The position numbers and the translations under genes are program-made. From Thermodesulfobacteriota bacterium (GTDB taxonomy: Bacteria; Desulfobacterota; DSM-4660; Desulfatiglandales; Desulfatiglandaceae): DNA of 27,198 nucleotides. The number at the start of each line of letters is the position of its first letter. Within the stretch, counting starts at the first letter, position 1. Shown here piece after piece: positions 1-6,955 of this stretch. The stretch is from the NCBI GenBank assembly GCA_028278625.1, contig JANQDY010000063.1:1-27198 (forward strand), given 5' to 3'. Below the pieces are notes generated by a model that saw nothing but the letters and a program-made list of their open reading frames with translations, did not search any database and was not told where the DNA came from.

Positions 1-25
1 AGTAAACACAGAGAATCTTTTCCAT
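1..25 (-). CDS. N-terminus of a gene leaving the window
   Basis: On the minus strand an ATG at 25 opens a frame reading MEKILCVY before the window ends. A GAGGGG ribosome binding site lies about 9 nt upstream of the ATG. Only eight codons are visible, so the product cannot be named. The good ribosome site and the open frame are the whole case; the call is tentative. Confidence 0.35.
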
Positions 26-410
26 AGTCAATTTCCCCTCGGCAGAGAAAATGACTTAAATTATCGGAATGATAGGAATTAGAAAAAGAAGAGAGAATAA
101 AATGGATTTTCTGAAAAACCTGAAGGAATAAGATGGATGGAATGAAACTTCTCCGGCGGGAGTGGAATGGAATTAGATCGATGAAATTGGCAAGGAATTA
201 AATCGGCATCAATAGATAATTGTATATATTGCAGTGCAAACTTAATACAATTTATAAATTCAGTTGAAATTCAGACTTATTTTCAGCAATGATCACTCAT
301 AGTGGCGGCTGATGGGGGTTTGACCAACAGATCAGATGATATCAATTTGTGCGAGGAATTGGTGGTTCTAGATTCAATCGTGCAGTTAGATTTAATTAAG
401 GAATGTAGAG
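26..410. other. AT-rich intergenic region
   Basis: No convincing gene is seen between the partial minus-strand gene and the small lipoprotein. The stretch is purine-rich on the plus strand and repeats GGAAT/GGAATT words loosely, for example GGAATTAGATCG near 170 and GGAATTAAATCG near 195. A perfect 11-nt palindrome TTGCAGTGCAA lies at 229-239. Promoters for the flanking genes are probably here, but no strong -35/-10 pair stands out. Confidence 0.4.
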
Positions 411-566
411 ATGCCTAAACTGATAATTTGTATGACCGTTTTAGTTCTTTTGCTTTTTTCAGCTTGTGGAACCCGCTACACCTGGGTTCCGCCTACCGAT
501 GACTCCAGATTGCCGGATGTAGAATATCAGGGGACCGGAATACCTGATCCTGACAGTGAGCTTTAG
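411..566 (+). CDS. small predicted lipoprotein, 51 aa
   Basis: A short frame starting with ATG encodes MPKLIICMTVLVLLLFSACG followed by a polar tail rich in Pro, Asp and Gly. The N-terminus is a type II signal peptide: a Lys, a hydrophobic run, then a lipobox ending FSA-Cys19. Phe at -3 is less usual than Leu. An AAGGAATGTAGAG stretch before the ATG can serve as ribosome site. The mature peptide would be only about 33 residues, anchored by lipid to a membrane. Small lipoproteins of this kind are often missed; function unknown. It stands alone, with no co-directional neighbour. Confidence 0.5.
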   Translation: MPKLIICMTVLVLLLFSACGTRYTWVPPTDDSRLPDVEYQGTGIPDPDSEL

Positions 567-755
567 AAGGGCCAGGGGGTGCGGCGCGTTCCCGAAGCGA
601 TGGATGATTGGATGGTTTGTCGATTAATATGTGTCATCGCTCAGAAAGAAATATGCCGTTTTAGAAAGTCTTCTACATGAACCGTCTTTTCTTTATTGGG
701 TTCAAAATGGGAGGCCCTAATCTAAGGTAGAGGCCTTCAGAAATGAATCCGGAAT

Positions 756-1472
756 CTACCAATAACACTTGAAACCAAAAAGGATTCCATTCTGATAAGC
801 CATATAATCATCACCATTGGCATTGCCGTGGCCCTGCGGAGATCCTCGCGGGAAAGCTAGAAAGTTATATTCGGCGAATATGCTGGTACTTTCGGTAACG
901 AAAGCCTCAATTCCTGCCAGAGCCCCTCCACCAATACTGCTGGGCTGCTTTTGTTTACCATGAACATCTTTATAAAGGGAGACAACTGCACCGGCCTGGA
1001 GGCCAAGGTAGGGCACCCAAATGGATTCGTTGACAAAATGATATTTTATGTCAGCAAGGAGACTATAGGTTCCCCTCGAATTCTGTCCGTCAATCCAATT
1101 CACAAGCGTATTTCCAGTGATGTCAAAAGACCTACTGTCAGCAAACCAAAACCCGTAACTTAATCCACTACTTAAATTTTTAGTTTCCGGGACAAATACC
1201 TTCGAACGGCTTTCATGTGGTTCTTGAATGATATTCTTGTCATAGGTTGAATTTGTGAAGTAAAATCCACCACCCGAGCCCAGCGAGCTATACCCTGCAT
1301 CAACTTTTTTGCTCTTACCCAAATTGGCATATTCGCTTTGTCTCTGAATTTTTTTGTTCACGACGACCGTCCCCGCCAAAACAGGGGTTGAAACGAAAAC
1401 GAACATAAACAATGCTGCAAAAAAGCATAACCGTAAGTGATCAATTTTACGGATAGAATTATCCTCCAACAT
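756..1472 (-). CDS. outer-membrane beta-barrel protein
   Basis: A 238-aa protein with an N-terminal signal peptide (hydrophobic segment about residues 16-30, cleavage probably after VLA at 33). The rest alternates polar and hydrophobic residues in strand-like stretches such as YGFWFADSRSF, YSLLADIKYHF and GGGALAGIEAFV, and ends FGFKCYW with an aromatic last residue, as outer-membrane barrels do. The family is probably the OmpA-like/OMP_b-brl 8-strand barrels. I chose the ATG at 1472 because GAGGAAA lies 7 nt upstream; a TTG four codons earlier is the alternative. It follows the degraded gene at 1491-1843 by 18 nt, so the two were probably one transcript. Ligand or role unknown. Confidence 0.7.
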   Translation of the reverse strand: MLEDNSIRKIDHLRLCFFAALFMFVFVSTPVLAGTVVVNKKIQRQSEYANLGKSKKVDAGYSSLGSGGGFYFTNSTYDKNIIQEPHESRSKVFVPETKNLSSGLSYGFWFADSRSFDITGNTLVNWIDGQNSRGTYSLLADIKYHFVNESIWVPYLGLQAGAVVSLYKDVHGKQKQPSSIGGGALAGIEAFVTESTSIFAEYNFLAFPRGSPQGHGNANGDDYMAYQNGILFGFKCYW

Positions 1473-1490
1473 GACTTTCCTCAATTGAAT

Positions 1491-1843
1491 TTATTTGTTT
1501 AGAAGGTTTTGGACACGACGTACAAGGTCATCCATTTGTTTTCCTATGGCTCGATCGGCGCTTTCTGATGAATCGCCTCTTAGCCGAGGCCCTCAAAACA
1601 GAGACTTCATCTAAAAGTGTTACAGCCGCCTTCATTGCATGCTCAAACCACGCACCGCTGAGGCTATTGCTGGGCCCGCCCATGGTTAACATTGCCGAAG
1701 CTTCTCCCTGCAGACGGAGGAGGGCCGACAATGTGCGCCGGATCTTTTCTTTATGGGCCTCCCTCGCATGTGCGTGCTTTTCAGCACGTTGGAGTTACCC
1801 CCTTTCATACTGGAGCTTTTCTTCTATGGGGCCATGGTTTCAT
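1491..1843 (-). pseudogene. degraded small helical protein gene (two frameshifts, one stop)
   Basis: Three adjoining minus-strand frames read as one helical protein of roughly 115 aa. It begins MKPWP at an ATG (1843) behind a G-rich ribosome site. It then shifts frame into EEKLQYERG, hits an in-frame TAA (which would be Gln if CAA), and continues LQRAEKHAHAREAHKEKI and LSALLRLQGEASAML to about 1585. After another shift it ends SSESADRAIGKQMDDLVRRV and QNLLNK with TAA at 1491-1493. The charged, amphipathic composition on both sides of each break suggests a real former coding sequence. I do not recognise the family; phasin-like or coiled-coil proteins have similar composition. A short surviving protein from the TTG at 1731 (to 1528) is the alternative. 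Confidence 0.45.
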
Positions 1844-2185
1844 ATACCCCCCTCAATTCTATCAAAAAGATCCTATGCTTTTGCCATTGGTATCAAAGAG
1901 TTCTCTGGTTTGCCTTGAAAGGCCGCCACAACTCCACGATGCGGTAAAAGATACACACCTTTTTGACAGTGCTACGCCACCAGACATCCCTCCTAACGCA
2001 ATGAACTTGTGGAATGTGAATCATGATTACGCCTCCATCTTTGGAGTTCGTAACTTGCACAATACGTACCAGAAGAGAGTTTTGAAAATTAGTATTAATA
2101 TTTCGAAATGTTACATTAAAGAAAGCCCAATTGAATAATGGGAATATTTTTCCTGTCGGGAAAGGAACGGCAAAATAATTGCCCG
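1844..2185. other. gene-free stretch
   Basis: About 340 nt with short open frames on both strands, none with recognisable protein character or a good ribosome site. It probably separates two degraded segments: the helical pseudogene on the left and the transposase scrap on the right. Nothing else is identified. Confidence 0.35.
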
Positions 2186-2446
2186 TCAGAACCGACGACG
2201 CTTTTTGTATGTTTCCAGTCCGTTGCGCAGCCATATACTGCGAATTCCCCCGGAAGATACCAGAATCCAGTTCTTTCTTAACTCATTGCTGGGTCTATTC
2301 TGACCGCATGCTGGATATTCAAAAGCCATTTTCACAGCGGCTTCCTCAACTTCGTGGGCAGCTCTGTTCTTAATACAAGGCTTGCGTCGGCTTTTTTCTT
2401 TCAAACCTTCAAGACCGTGTTCCTCAAAAGCCTTTTTGATGCCAGA
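2186..2446 (-). pseudogene. fragment of a helix-turn-helix transposase
   Basis: On the minus strand an open stretch of about 86 codons reads AFEEHGLEGLKEKSRRKP, then a segment with EVEEAAVKMAFEYPACGQ, SNELRKNWILVSSGGIRSIW and LRNGLETYKKR before a stop. This is the recognisable N-terminal DNA-binding part of integrase-type (IS481/IS3-like) transposases, whose usual form is close to 'VANELRKRG..VSPGGVR..WLRHDLE..KKRLKALE'. The frame starts without an initiation region and stops just where the catalytic rve domain should begin, so it is a truncated relic with no activity expected. No terminal inverted repeats were found around it. Confidence 0.6.
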
Positions 2447-2601
2447 TCACTTTGAAATTAAAAGTATTTTCTTTGTTGACGCCTCGGGGCATAATCAAAT
2501 ACACTACAAAAGAAGTAATGAAATGTTCATTTCCTTCTTTAAGAGTCCTGGTTTTTGAGGCAATAATTCGATCCATGGAATATGATTGGGTGAGATAAAT
2601 T

Positions 2602-3285
2602 ATGAAAGCAAGAATTCTGGTAGCCGACGATGAAAGGGACATTCTGGATATGCTTTTTGATTTCATTACAGGTCTTGGACACCAGGTAGACCTGGCCCAA
2701 AGCGTAGACGATGCGATGTTATTGATTAACACAAATAAATACGACATATTTCTGACGGACAAGAATATGCCCGATCGAAACGGTAATAGAGAGGGTGGAA
2801 TGACGCTTTTGCGGTATGCCAGGGAACATGTACCATCGACCGAAGTGATCATGATCACGGGGTACGCAACTGTAGGAACGGCTGTGGAAGCCATGAAATT
2901 GGGCGCCTTTGATTATATCATGAAACCCGTTCCCCTCAATGACTTGAAGGAGAAAATCGAAAGGGTCCTGCAATACAGACAATTTATTGATTCCGAGAGA
3001 ACCCTAGGTACTTACAGGAAATTACATCATCAAGTGTTGGAATTGTTGATCAATCGAGAGGATCTTCCCGATGAGCGCCTTCAATCCTTATTGAGGTCAT
3101 TGGGTGGAAAAATTGATAATCTCTTCGGGATCCAGAAAGAATATGAGACCATCATCGATGCTCAGGCACAGGCACTGGGAAAGATAAATGGTTATGCGGC
3201 GCTTCTTATGGATGCCTTTCCAGAAGACAGCCCTTACGCCGAATTGATCGAAAAAATCCGTGAAGAATCTGAAAAGCGGATTTGA
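2602..3285 (+). CDS. response regulator, receiver domain plus helical C-terminus
   Basis: The 227-aa protein opens with a complete CheY-like receiver (residues 3-120): acidic pocket D9/D10, phosphoacceptor D53 in LTDKNMP, switch T86 in MITGYAT, and K108 before the cis-proline in KPV. The rest (about 125-227) is helical and carries no DNA-binding or ATPase domain. Its end, GYAALLMDAFPEDSPYAEL followed by an EKIREESEK helix, resembles the dimerisation helices of some deltaproteobacterial hybrid kinases, but the phosphoaccepting His is absent and no HATPase domain follows. It may act by protein-protein contact, or be a truncated remnant of a larger kinase. No partner kinase is in the window. The ribosome site is weak (GGGTGAG about 10 nt upstream). 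Confidence 0.8.
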   Translation: MKARILVADDERDILDMLFDFITGLGHQVDLAQSVDDAMLLINTNKYDIFLTDKNMPDRNGNREGGMTLLRYAREHVPSTEVIMITGYATVGTAVEAMKLGAFDYIMKPVPLNDLKEKIERVLQYRQFIDSERTLGTYRKLHHQVLELLINREDLPDERLQSLLRSLGGKIDNLFGIQKEYETIIDAQAQALGKINGYAALLMDAFPEDSPYAELIEKIREESEKRI

Positions 3286-3599
3286 AAGGCGGGATCGGAG
3301 TCAGAGAATTAGCGCCCGTCGGTCTTTTTCGATTCAACCATATGAGTTGACTCGACCTCCTTCTTTTGGAAAACCAGACGGTTTCACTGTGGCACATCAG
3401 GTTTCAACGGATAATCCTATTATTCGCTATCGTCATAGCAAATCAAATTAACAGACTCAGGTGTATTATAAGAGGAATATGGTGGGTCATACTGGGCAGA
3501 CCTAAAGATCGCTTCAAATGTCTCGGTTTCCTCAAAATAATTGGTCACGTGCAAATACGTTTGAGTATACGTATCATCCCTTAGAGGGCATTCTGATCA
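3286..3599. other. gene-free stretch
   Basis: No supported gene between the response regulator and the IS21 relic. Short frames on the plus strand have no ribosome site and unnatural composition. It may be decayed sequence downstream of the truncated-looking response regulator. Confidence 0.35.
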
Positions 3600-3855
3600 G
3601 CGTCAATTATAATTCCCGAAACAATCATTCCAAAATAATTTGGTAAAGCCATTCGAATTCTTACTTCTGAGGAGAGATTTGGATGATTGCGGACCAGCAA
3701 GTAAGGAAGTTATTCAATTTGGTTCAAACGGAAATGAGTTTCGGGATAGCCGCCCCAAAAAAGAGCGTTATGAAAATCGCATTCTGCACTCAAATCAGGG
3801 AAAAATAGCCTTTGACAAAAGATTATCGATAATATATAAAAATTCATCCTTATAA
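3600..3855 (+). mobile_element. IS21-family relic (left end and istA start)
   Basis: An IS21-like left-end pattern, GTCAATTATAATTCCCGAAA starting at 3602, is followed about 60 nt later by GAGGAGAG and an ATG (3683). This is the arrangement at the left end of IS21 elements, whose termini carry repeats of this GTCAA-type motif. The encoded peptide (3683-3808) is the N-terminus of IstA. Sequence resembling the IstA continuation goes on out of frame to about 3855 and then stops. No right end, no IstB and no target duplication were found, so this is a small non-functional scrap. Confidence 0.5.
3683..3808 (+). pseudogene. istA: N-terminal fragment of IS21 transposase IstA
   Basis: The 41-codon frame reads MIADQQVRKLFNLVQTEMSF then GIAAPKK and is closed by TAG at 3806-3808. 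Active IS21 IstA proteins begin with a very similar helix ('MI.D..VR.LF.L.Q.EKSF..AA.KAGMD..TARKYR'). Homology probably breaks after GIAAP; in another frame YENRILHSNQGKIAF resembles the next part (TARKYR..GK), so a frameshift has occurred. The full protein would be about 400-500 aa. The match rests on my memory of the family's N-terminal motif. Confidence 0.55.
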
Positions 3856-3875
3856 CCTCTCTTCAGACACTGCAT

Positions 3876-4061
3876 TTGTTTGGAGAACCGCTGAGCTTTA
3901 GATCGGCCGGTATATCGGAAGAAGAAATGAACCAGCAGTCCGACAGGCTGTTTCAGTGGAGCAGCAAAAATCCCAATATGTTTCCAACCCCCTGCGCATG
4001 CAATGAGGAAAATCTGAGACAGCTTTTCCTGAATATGTGGAAGTCAGAAAGGGTAGATTAA
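3876..4061 (+). pseudogene. probable C-terminal scrap of an iron alcohol dehydrogenase
   Basis: A 61-codon open stretch from a TTG reads EPLSFRSAGISEEEMNQQSD, then PTPCACNEENLRQLFLNMW near its end. The order (a 'LRD.GI.EE' helix, a short linker with a Pro, then a 'T.ED...F..AY/W' last helix) is that of the extreme C-terminus of group III iron-dependent alcohol dehydrogenases. Compare RDLDIDEAKY ... TQEDMMRIFEKAY in the intact enzyme at 14953-16143. The metal- and NAD-binding parts are missing. An independent short hypothetical gene cannot be excluded. Confidence 0.35.
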
Positions 4062-4296
4062 ACCGTTATGGCAGATGCGGGCGACACTATCGCAGGCTTC
4101 TTGGAAGCGGGGCCGCCCTGAAACGGGACGAGATGATCAAACCGAGGCTTGAGAGTGAAATCTGCTTCAAAAGGGAAAAGATGCTGAATACAGTGCCGCG
4201 TTTTCCACTCTGGGAGAGGTGACACTTTCGGTGATATAAGCGAGCGATGAAAGGTTGCCAATAACGGGGAAATAACGTCATGAACAGGAGAAAGAT

Positions 4297-5316
4297 ATGA
4301 ATAGCAGAGAGATTACACAGCTGGCTTTTGATCTGAAGAAACCCGAAAGGACTCCGGTAACCCTTATTGGTGGCGGTTCATGGCTTGTAGAAATGGCAGG
4401 CGAAACATTTGCCAACATCAAAAACGATCCCCAAAAAATCGCAGACGTCTTTGTCCAAGGCTTTCGGAAAGTAGGACATGATCTTCTTTGGACAGGGTCC
4501 AATTTCATAAATTATCCCGTTCATTTCTTAGGCTGTCCAATAGAGGATGGCACGGCCGACGGACCGGCGCTCATCGGGACCGTTATCCAGAGCCTGGATG
4601 AGATGCACGCGCTGAAAATCGACAAGGTCCTTGATCATCCGACCATGCAGGGGATCATCCGATCGCATCATATCGTTGCCGATGCCATCGGAAAAGATAC
4701 CTTTCTCATCCCCACCCAGTGGGGCCCATTTACCATGGCGGCCCGGATTCTCGGCATGGAAGCTTTGTTTCTTGAAACCAGCGAGGACCCGGAACGATTG
4801 TTGGATTTGATCCGCTTCTCTACAGACCTGATCTGGTCGATCATTGAACCCATCCTCGAACACCAAGACATAATGGGAGCGAATTTTGCCGACCCCGTAG
4901 GGTCAGGGGACCTGATTTCGCCTGATACCTTCAGGAAATTTGTGGCGCCTTTTTTAGGTGAACTTGTTAGGCGAATCAAAGGCAAGGGGAAATACGCGAT
5001 GATACATATCTGCGGGGACACGACACAAATCCTTGAAGACATTGCAGAAATCGCCCCGAGTTGCTTTAGTCTTGAGTCCAAGGTGGATCTGCAAGCTGCC
5101 AAGAAGATGCTTGGCCGCAAGGTCTGCGTGGCCGGTAACGTGTCGCCGACCGGGGCATTTCTTTCGGGAAAGCCTGAAGAGGTCGCTGCCGAGGCAAGGG
5201 CATGCATGGACGCTTGGGGCGATGGGGGAGGATATGTTCTGACATTAGGATGCGATTACCCGAAAAATGTCCCCTTTGAGAATGCCATGGCACTTATGTC
5301 GCTAAAAGAGGCATAG
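4297..5316 (+). CDS. UroD/MtaA-family zinc methyltransferase
   Basis: A 339-aa protein of the uroporphyrinogen decarboxylase fold, in the branch that transfers methyl groups from methylcobamides to thiols (MtaA/MtbA/CmuC-like), not the heme enzyme. The zinc site is visible: HICGDT with H237 and C239, plus C319 in LGCDYP, the H-x-C...C pattern of the methyltransferase branch. Length is usual for the family. AGGAGA lies just before the ATG. No corrinoid protein or partner methyltransferase is adjacent, so methyl donor and acceptor are unknown. In sulfate reducers and acetogens such proteins often serve demethylation of methoxy, methylamine or methylthio compounds. A possible terminator follows directly. 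Confidence 0.8.
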   Translation: MNSREITQLAFDLKKPERTPVTLIGGGSWLVEMAGETFANIKNDPQKIADVFVQGFRKVGHDLLWTGSNFINYPVHFLGCPIEDGTADGPALIGTVIQSLDEMHALKIDKVLDHPTMQGIIRSHHIVADAIGKDTFLIPTQWGPFTMAARILGMEALFLETSEDPERLLDLIRFSTDLIWSIIEPILEHQDIMGANFADPVGSGDLISPDTFRKFVAPFLGELVRRIKGKGKYAMIHICGDTTQILEDIAEIAPSCFSLESKVDLQAAKKMLGRKVCVAGNVSPTGAFLSGKPEEVAAEARACMDAWGDGGGYVLTLGCDYPKNVPFENAMALMSLKEA

Positions 5317-5345
5317 GGCGGATGGAACGCTTTTCGCCCGTTTTG
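5316..5345 (+). terminator. possible terminator after the methyltransferase gene
   Basis: GGGCG (5316-5320) and CGCCC (5335-5339) can pair around a 14-nt loop, followed by GTTTTGTT. The stem starts in the stop codon. The T-run is interrupted by a G, so it would be a weak intrinsic terminator. Confidence 0.35.
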
Positions 5346-5467
5346 TTGCTCCATTTCCAGGCTCGCAAACTCCCGGAGCAGTTCTCCCGCCCTTTGCGGA
5401 GGCGCATTTAAGTTCGCTCATCCACCTTGACAATCCGGTCACCTTCGGTTTTACCGACGCAAGTTCC

Positions 5468-5496
5468 TTGACAAACCGCGGTTGTTCGATTATACA
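5468..5496 (+). promoter_or_regulatory. sigma70 promoter with palindromic operator, upstream of xre-immA
   Basis: TTGACA (5468-5473), a 17-nt spacer and TATACA (5491-5496) form a strong -35/-10 pair about 30 nt before the XRE start codon. The spacer begins with the perfect 10-bp palindrome AACCGCGGTT (5474-5483). A palindrome there is where an autorepressing XRE protein would bind to block RNA polymerase. That the XRE protein binds here is inference. Confidence 0.6.
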
Positions 5497-5526
5497 GAAC
5501 ATCCGGATAGACGCTTGATCGGTTTC

Positions 5527-5892
5527 ATGATGAAAAGCTTTGGAGAAATCTTAAGAGACACGCGAATCAAATCTGGCCTGGGACTCAGGGAATTGGCCCG
5601 GCAGATTGATAAATCGCCCGGATATTTGAGCGATGTCGAGAACGGCCGGGTGGCACCCCCTTCAGAAAGCGTCATTGTGCAGATGGCTCACGCACTGAAG
5701 GCGGAAAAGCAGCGCCTTCTGGCCGCCGCAAAGAAAGTGGATCCGGAATTGTCCGATTATCTGGCGGAAAAGCCGGTGGCGGCGGATTTTCTAAGGACTG
5801 CCAAGGATCGGGAATTCAATGAAGATGATTGGCAAAGGTTAGTGCAACTGGCCGAGATCGCGAAGTTGGGAAAGGGGGAAGAGAAAACATGA
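5527..5892 (+). CDS. XRE-family transcriptional regulator
   Basis: A 121-aa protein with a lambda-repressor-type helix-turn-helix near residues 8-60: FGEILRDTRIKSGLGLRELA, then SPGYLSDVENGRVAPPSE, the recognition helix and following loop. The C-terminal third is acidic and helical. I place the start at the tandem ATGs 5527/5530, because an in-frame TTG at 5482 lies upstream of the -10 box and could not be in the message. The stop overlaps the next gene's ATG (ATGA), so both are translated together. Paired XRE regulators and ImmA proteases occur in mobile elements (ImmR/ImmA of ICEBs1), stress regulons and toxin-antitoxin-like modules. It probably represses its own promoter through the 5474-5483 palindrome. 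Confidence 0.8.
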   Translation: MMKSFGEILRDTRIKSGLGLRELARQIDKSPGYLSDVENGRVAPPSESVIVQMAHALKAEKQRLLAAAKKVDPELSDYLAEKPVAADFLRTAKDREFNEDDWQRLVQLAEIAKLGKGEEKT

Positions 5893-6569
5893 AGGTTCCC
5901 TGGCTCAAAAAGGAGGAGATATCGGAAAAGGCGTCTGATCTTATCGCAGATTACCAGATGGTATGCGACGCTCCAGTGAAACCGCCGATTCCCGTGGAGA
6001 ATATCATTGAGCAGCACCTGAACCTCAGGCTTTCTTTTGAAGATCTTGATCGTATCATGGGCTTGGAAGATGTGCTGGGTGCTACCTATGTAGAAGCAAA
6101 ACGGGTCTGTATTAACAAAAAGCTTCTGGATAAGAGCTTTGAGGGTCGTCTGGTTTTTACATGCGCACATGAGGTGGGACATTGGGTTTTGCATCGACAA
6201 TATGCAAAGGTGCAGACACGAACCGGCACCAAAGGTGAAGTGATCGTGTGCCGGTCCGAATATGCAAGAGCCCCCATTGAATGGCAGGCGGACTATTTTG
6301 CGGGTTGTCTGCTCATGCCAAAAACGGAATTGGTGCAAGCATTTCGAAAGGTCTTTGGCACGGCTGCTCTCATGTTATACAACGTCAAAAGCGCCATTGT
6401 ACGTTCTCCCGTGTGTATCGATCCATGCGTTGAAAACTGGCCCCAAATCGCGGATCTTGTGTGTGAAACCGGGGGATTTACGAATGTCTCAAGACATGCC
6501 ATGATTATTCGGCTGCAGGAACTGGGATTGCTGATGAATCTCACCCGGGTTCCCCTGGGATGGCGCTGA
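5889..6569 (+). CDS. ImmA/IrrE-family metallopeptidase
   Basis: A 226-aa zinc protease of the ImmA/IrrE family (DUF955, peptidase M78). The HExxH motif is HEVGH (94-98) within HEVGHWVLH, and the third ligand region is EWQADYFA (131-138), both characteristic. The start is the ATG overlapping the XRE stop codon, behind AAGGGGGAAG; a longer upstream frame only overlaps the XRE gene. Known relatives cleave the cognate XRE repressor in response to DNA damage or other signals, which predicts that this protein cleaves or inactivates the protein encoded just upstream. The region after residue 150 is not recognised and may be a sensing domain. No integrase or conjugation gene is nearby to show membership of an active element. 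Confidence 0.8.
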   Translation: MKVPWLKKEEISEKASDLIADYQMVCDAPVKPPIPVENIIEQHLNLRLSFEDLDRIMGLEDVLGATYVEAKRVCINKKLLDKSFEGRLVFTCAHEVGHWVLHRQYAKVQTRTGTKGEVIVCRSEYARAPIEWQADYFAGCLLMPKTELVQAFRKVFGTAALMLYNVKSAIVRSPVCIDPCVENWPQIADLVCETGGFTNVSRHAMIIRLQELGLLMNLTRVPLGWR

Positions 6570-6618
6570 ACCCGTACGACGTGTCCCAGACCCTATTTTT
6601 TTGCCACACATGTTCTAT

Positions 6619-6825
6619 TTAAGCGAACATTTGTTCGTGGCGGATTGAGTGAAAATTCCATGGTCTCAACAAGGGAAAATCCAGCTGGACTGCACGGTTT
6701 TCTGCCCCAATTGCACCGTTTAATCCCCCGCGTTTTAGACCGGTACAGGAATTGAGCAGGGATCCCGTCCCCAGCACAAGACCCGCGGAAAGTGAATTTT
6801 TGATATACTCGCGTCGATTCAACAT
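6619..6825 (-). pseudogene. truncated Tat-signal lipoprotein gene, 68 codons left
   Basis: A strong ribosome site (GAAGGAGG) precedes the ATG at 6825. The protein begins MLNRREYIKNSLSAGLVLG and continues to LLNSC, which is a twin-arginine motif (NRREYIK), a hydrophobic core and a lipobox-like LNSC. Only about 35 further residues follow before the stop, with no recognisable domain. Such signals normally precede exported redox enzymes or sulfatase-type proteins of several hundred residues, so this is probably a gene cut off near 6620, possibly by arrival of the xre-immA segment. A genuine very small secreted lipoprotein is the alternative. Its promoter and operator (6854-6882) look intact. Confidence 0.5.
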
Positions 6826-6853
6826 CGTGTTGCCTCCTTCATCCTTCTCTGTT

Positions 6854-6882
6854 ATTTTATCACTAACAAGTGACATTTTGAA
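6854..6882 (-). promoter_or_regulatory. promoter of the truncated Tat gene with TetR-type operator
   Basis: Read on the minus strand, TTCAAA (6877-6882), a 17-nt spacer and TAAAAT (6854-6859) form a -35/-10 pair. The spacer holds the inverted repeat TCACT-N4-AGTGA (6860-6873), directly against the -10 box. The same pattern with identical spacing is found in the promoter of the neighbouring TetR gene, so both are probably controlled by that protein. Confidence 0.6.
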
Positions 6883-6883
6883 T

Positions 6884-6919
6884 AAAAAAACCCTTCCTCC
6901 CAGTTATCCTGAGGGAAGA
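6884..6919 (-). terminator. intrinsic terminator of the TetR gene
   Basis: On the minus strand, TTCC-C-TCAG pairs with CTG-GG-AGGAA around a five-base loop with a small internal bulge. GGG and a run of seven T (6884-6890 as A on the plus strand) follow. It lies about 40 nt after the TetR stop codon and just before the promoter of the truncated Tat gene. Confidence 0.6.
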
Positions 6920-6955
6920 CTTCGGTGAAAACAGATGGCCTCCACAGCAATGGTA

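Noticed and set aside
712..738. Terminator downstream of the outer-membrane protein gene
   Set aside because: AGGCC/GGCCT can pair over a 14-nt loop, but the stem is short and no proper T-run follows on the minus strand.
1893..2234. 113-codon minus-strand open frame
   Set aside because: No start with ribosome site, no motif, and composition unlike a natural protein; treated as gene-free sequence.
5482..5526. Upstream TTG start for the XRE gene
   Set aside because: It falls in the spacer of the promoter, before the transcription start; the tandem ATGs at 5527/5530 are preferred.
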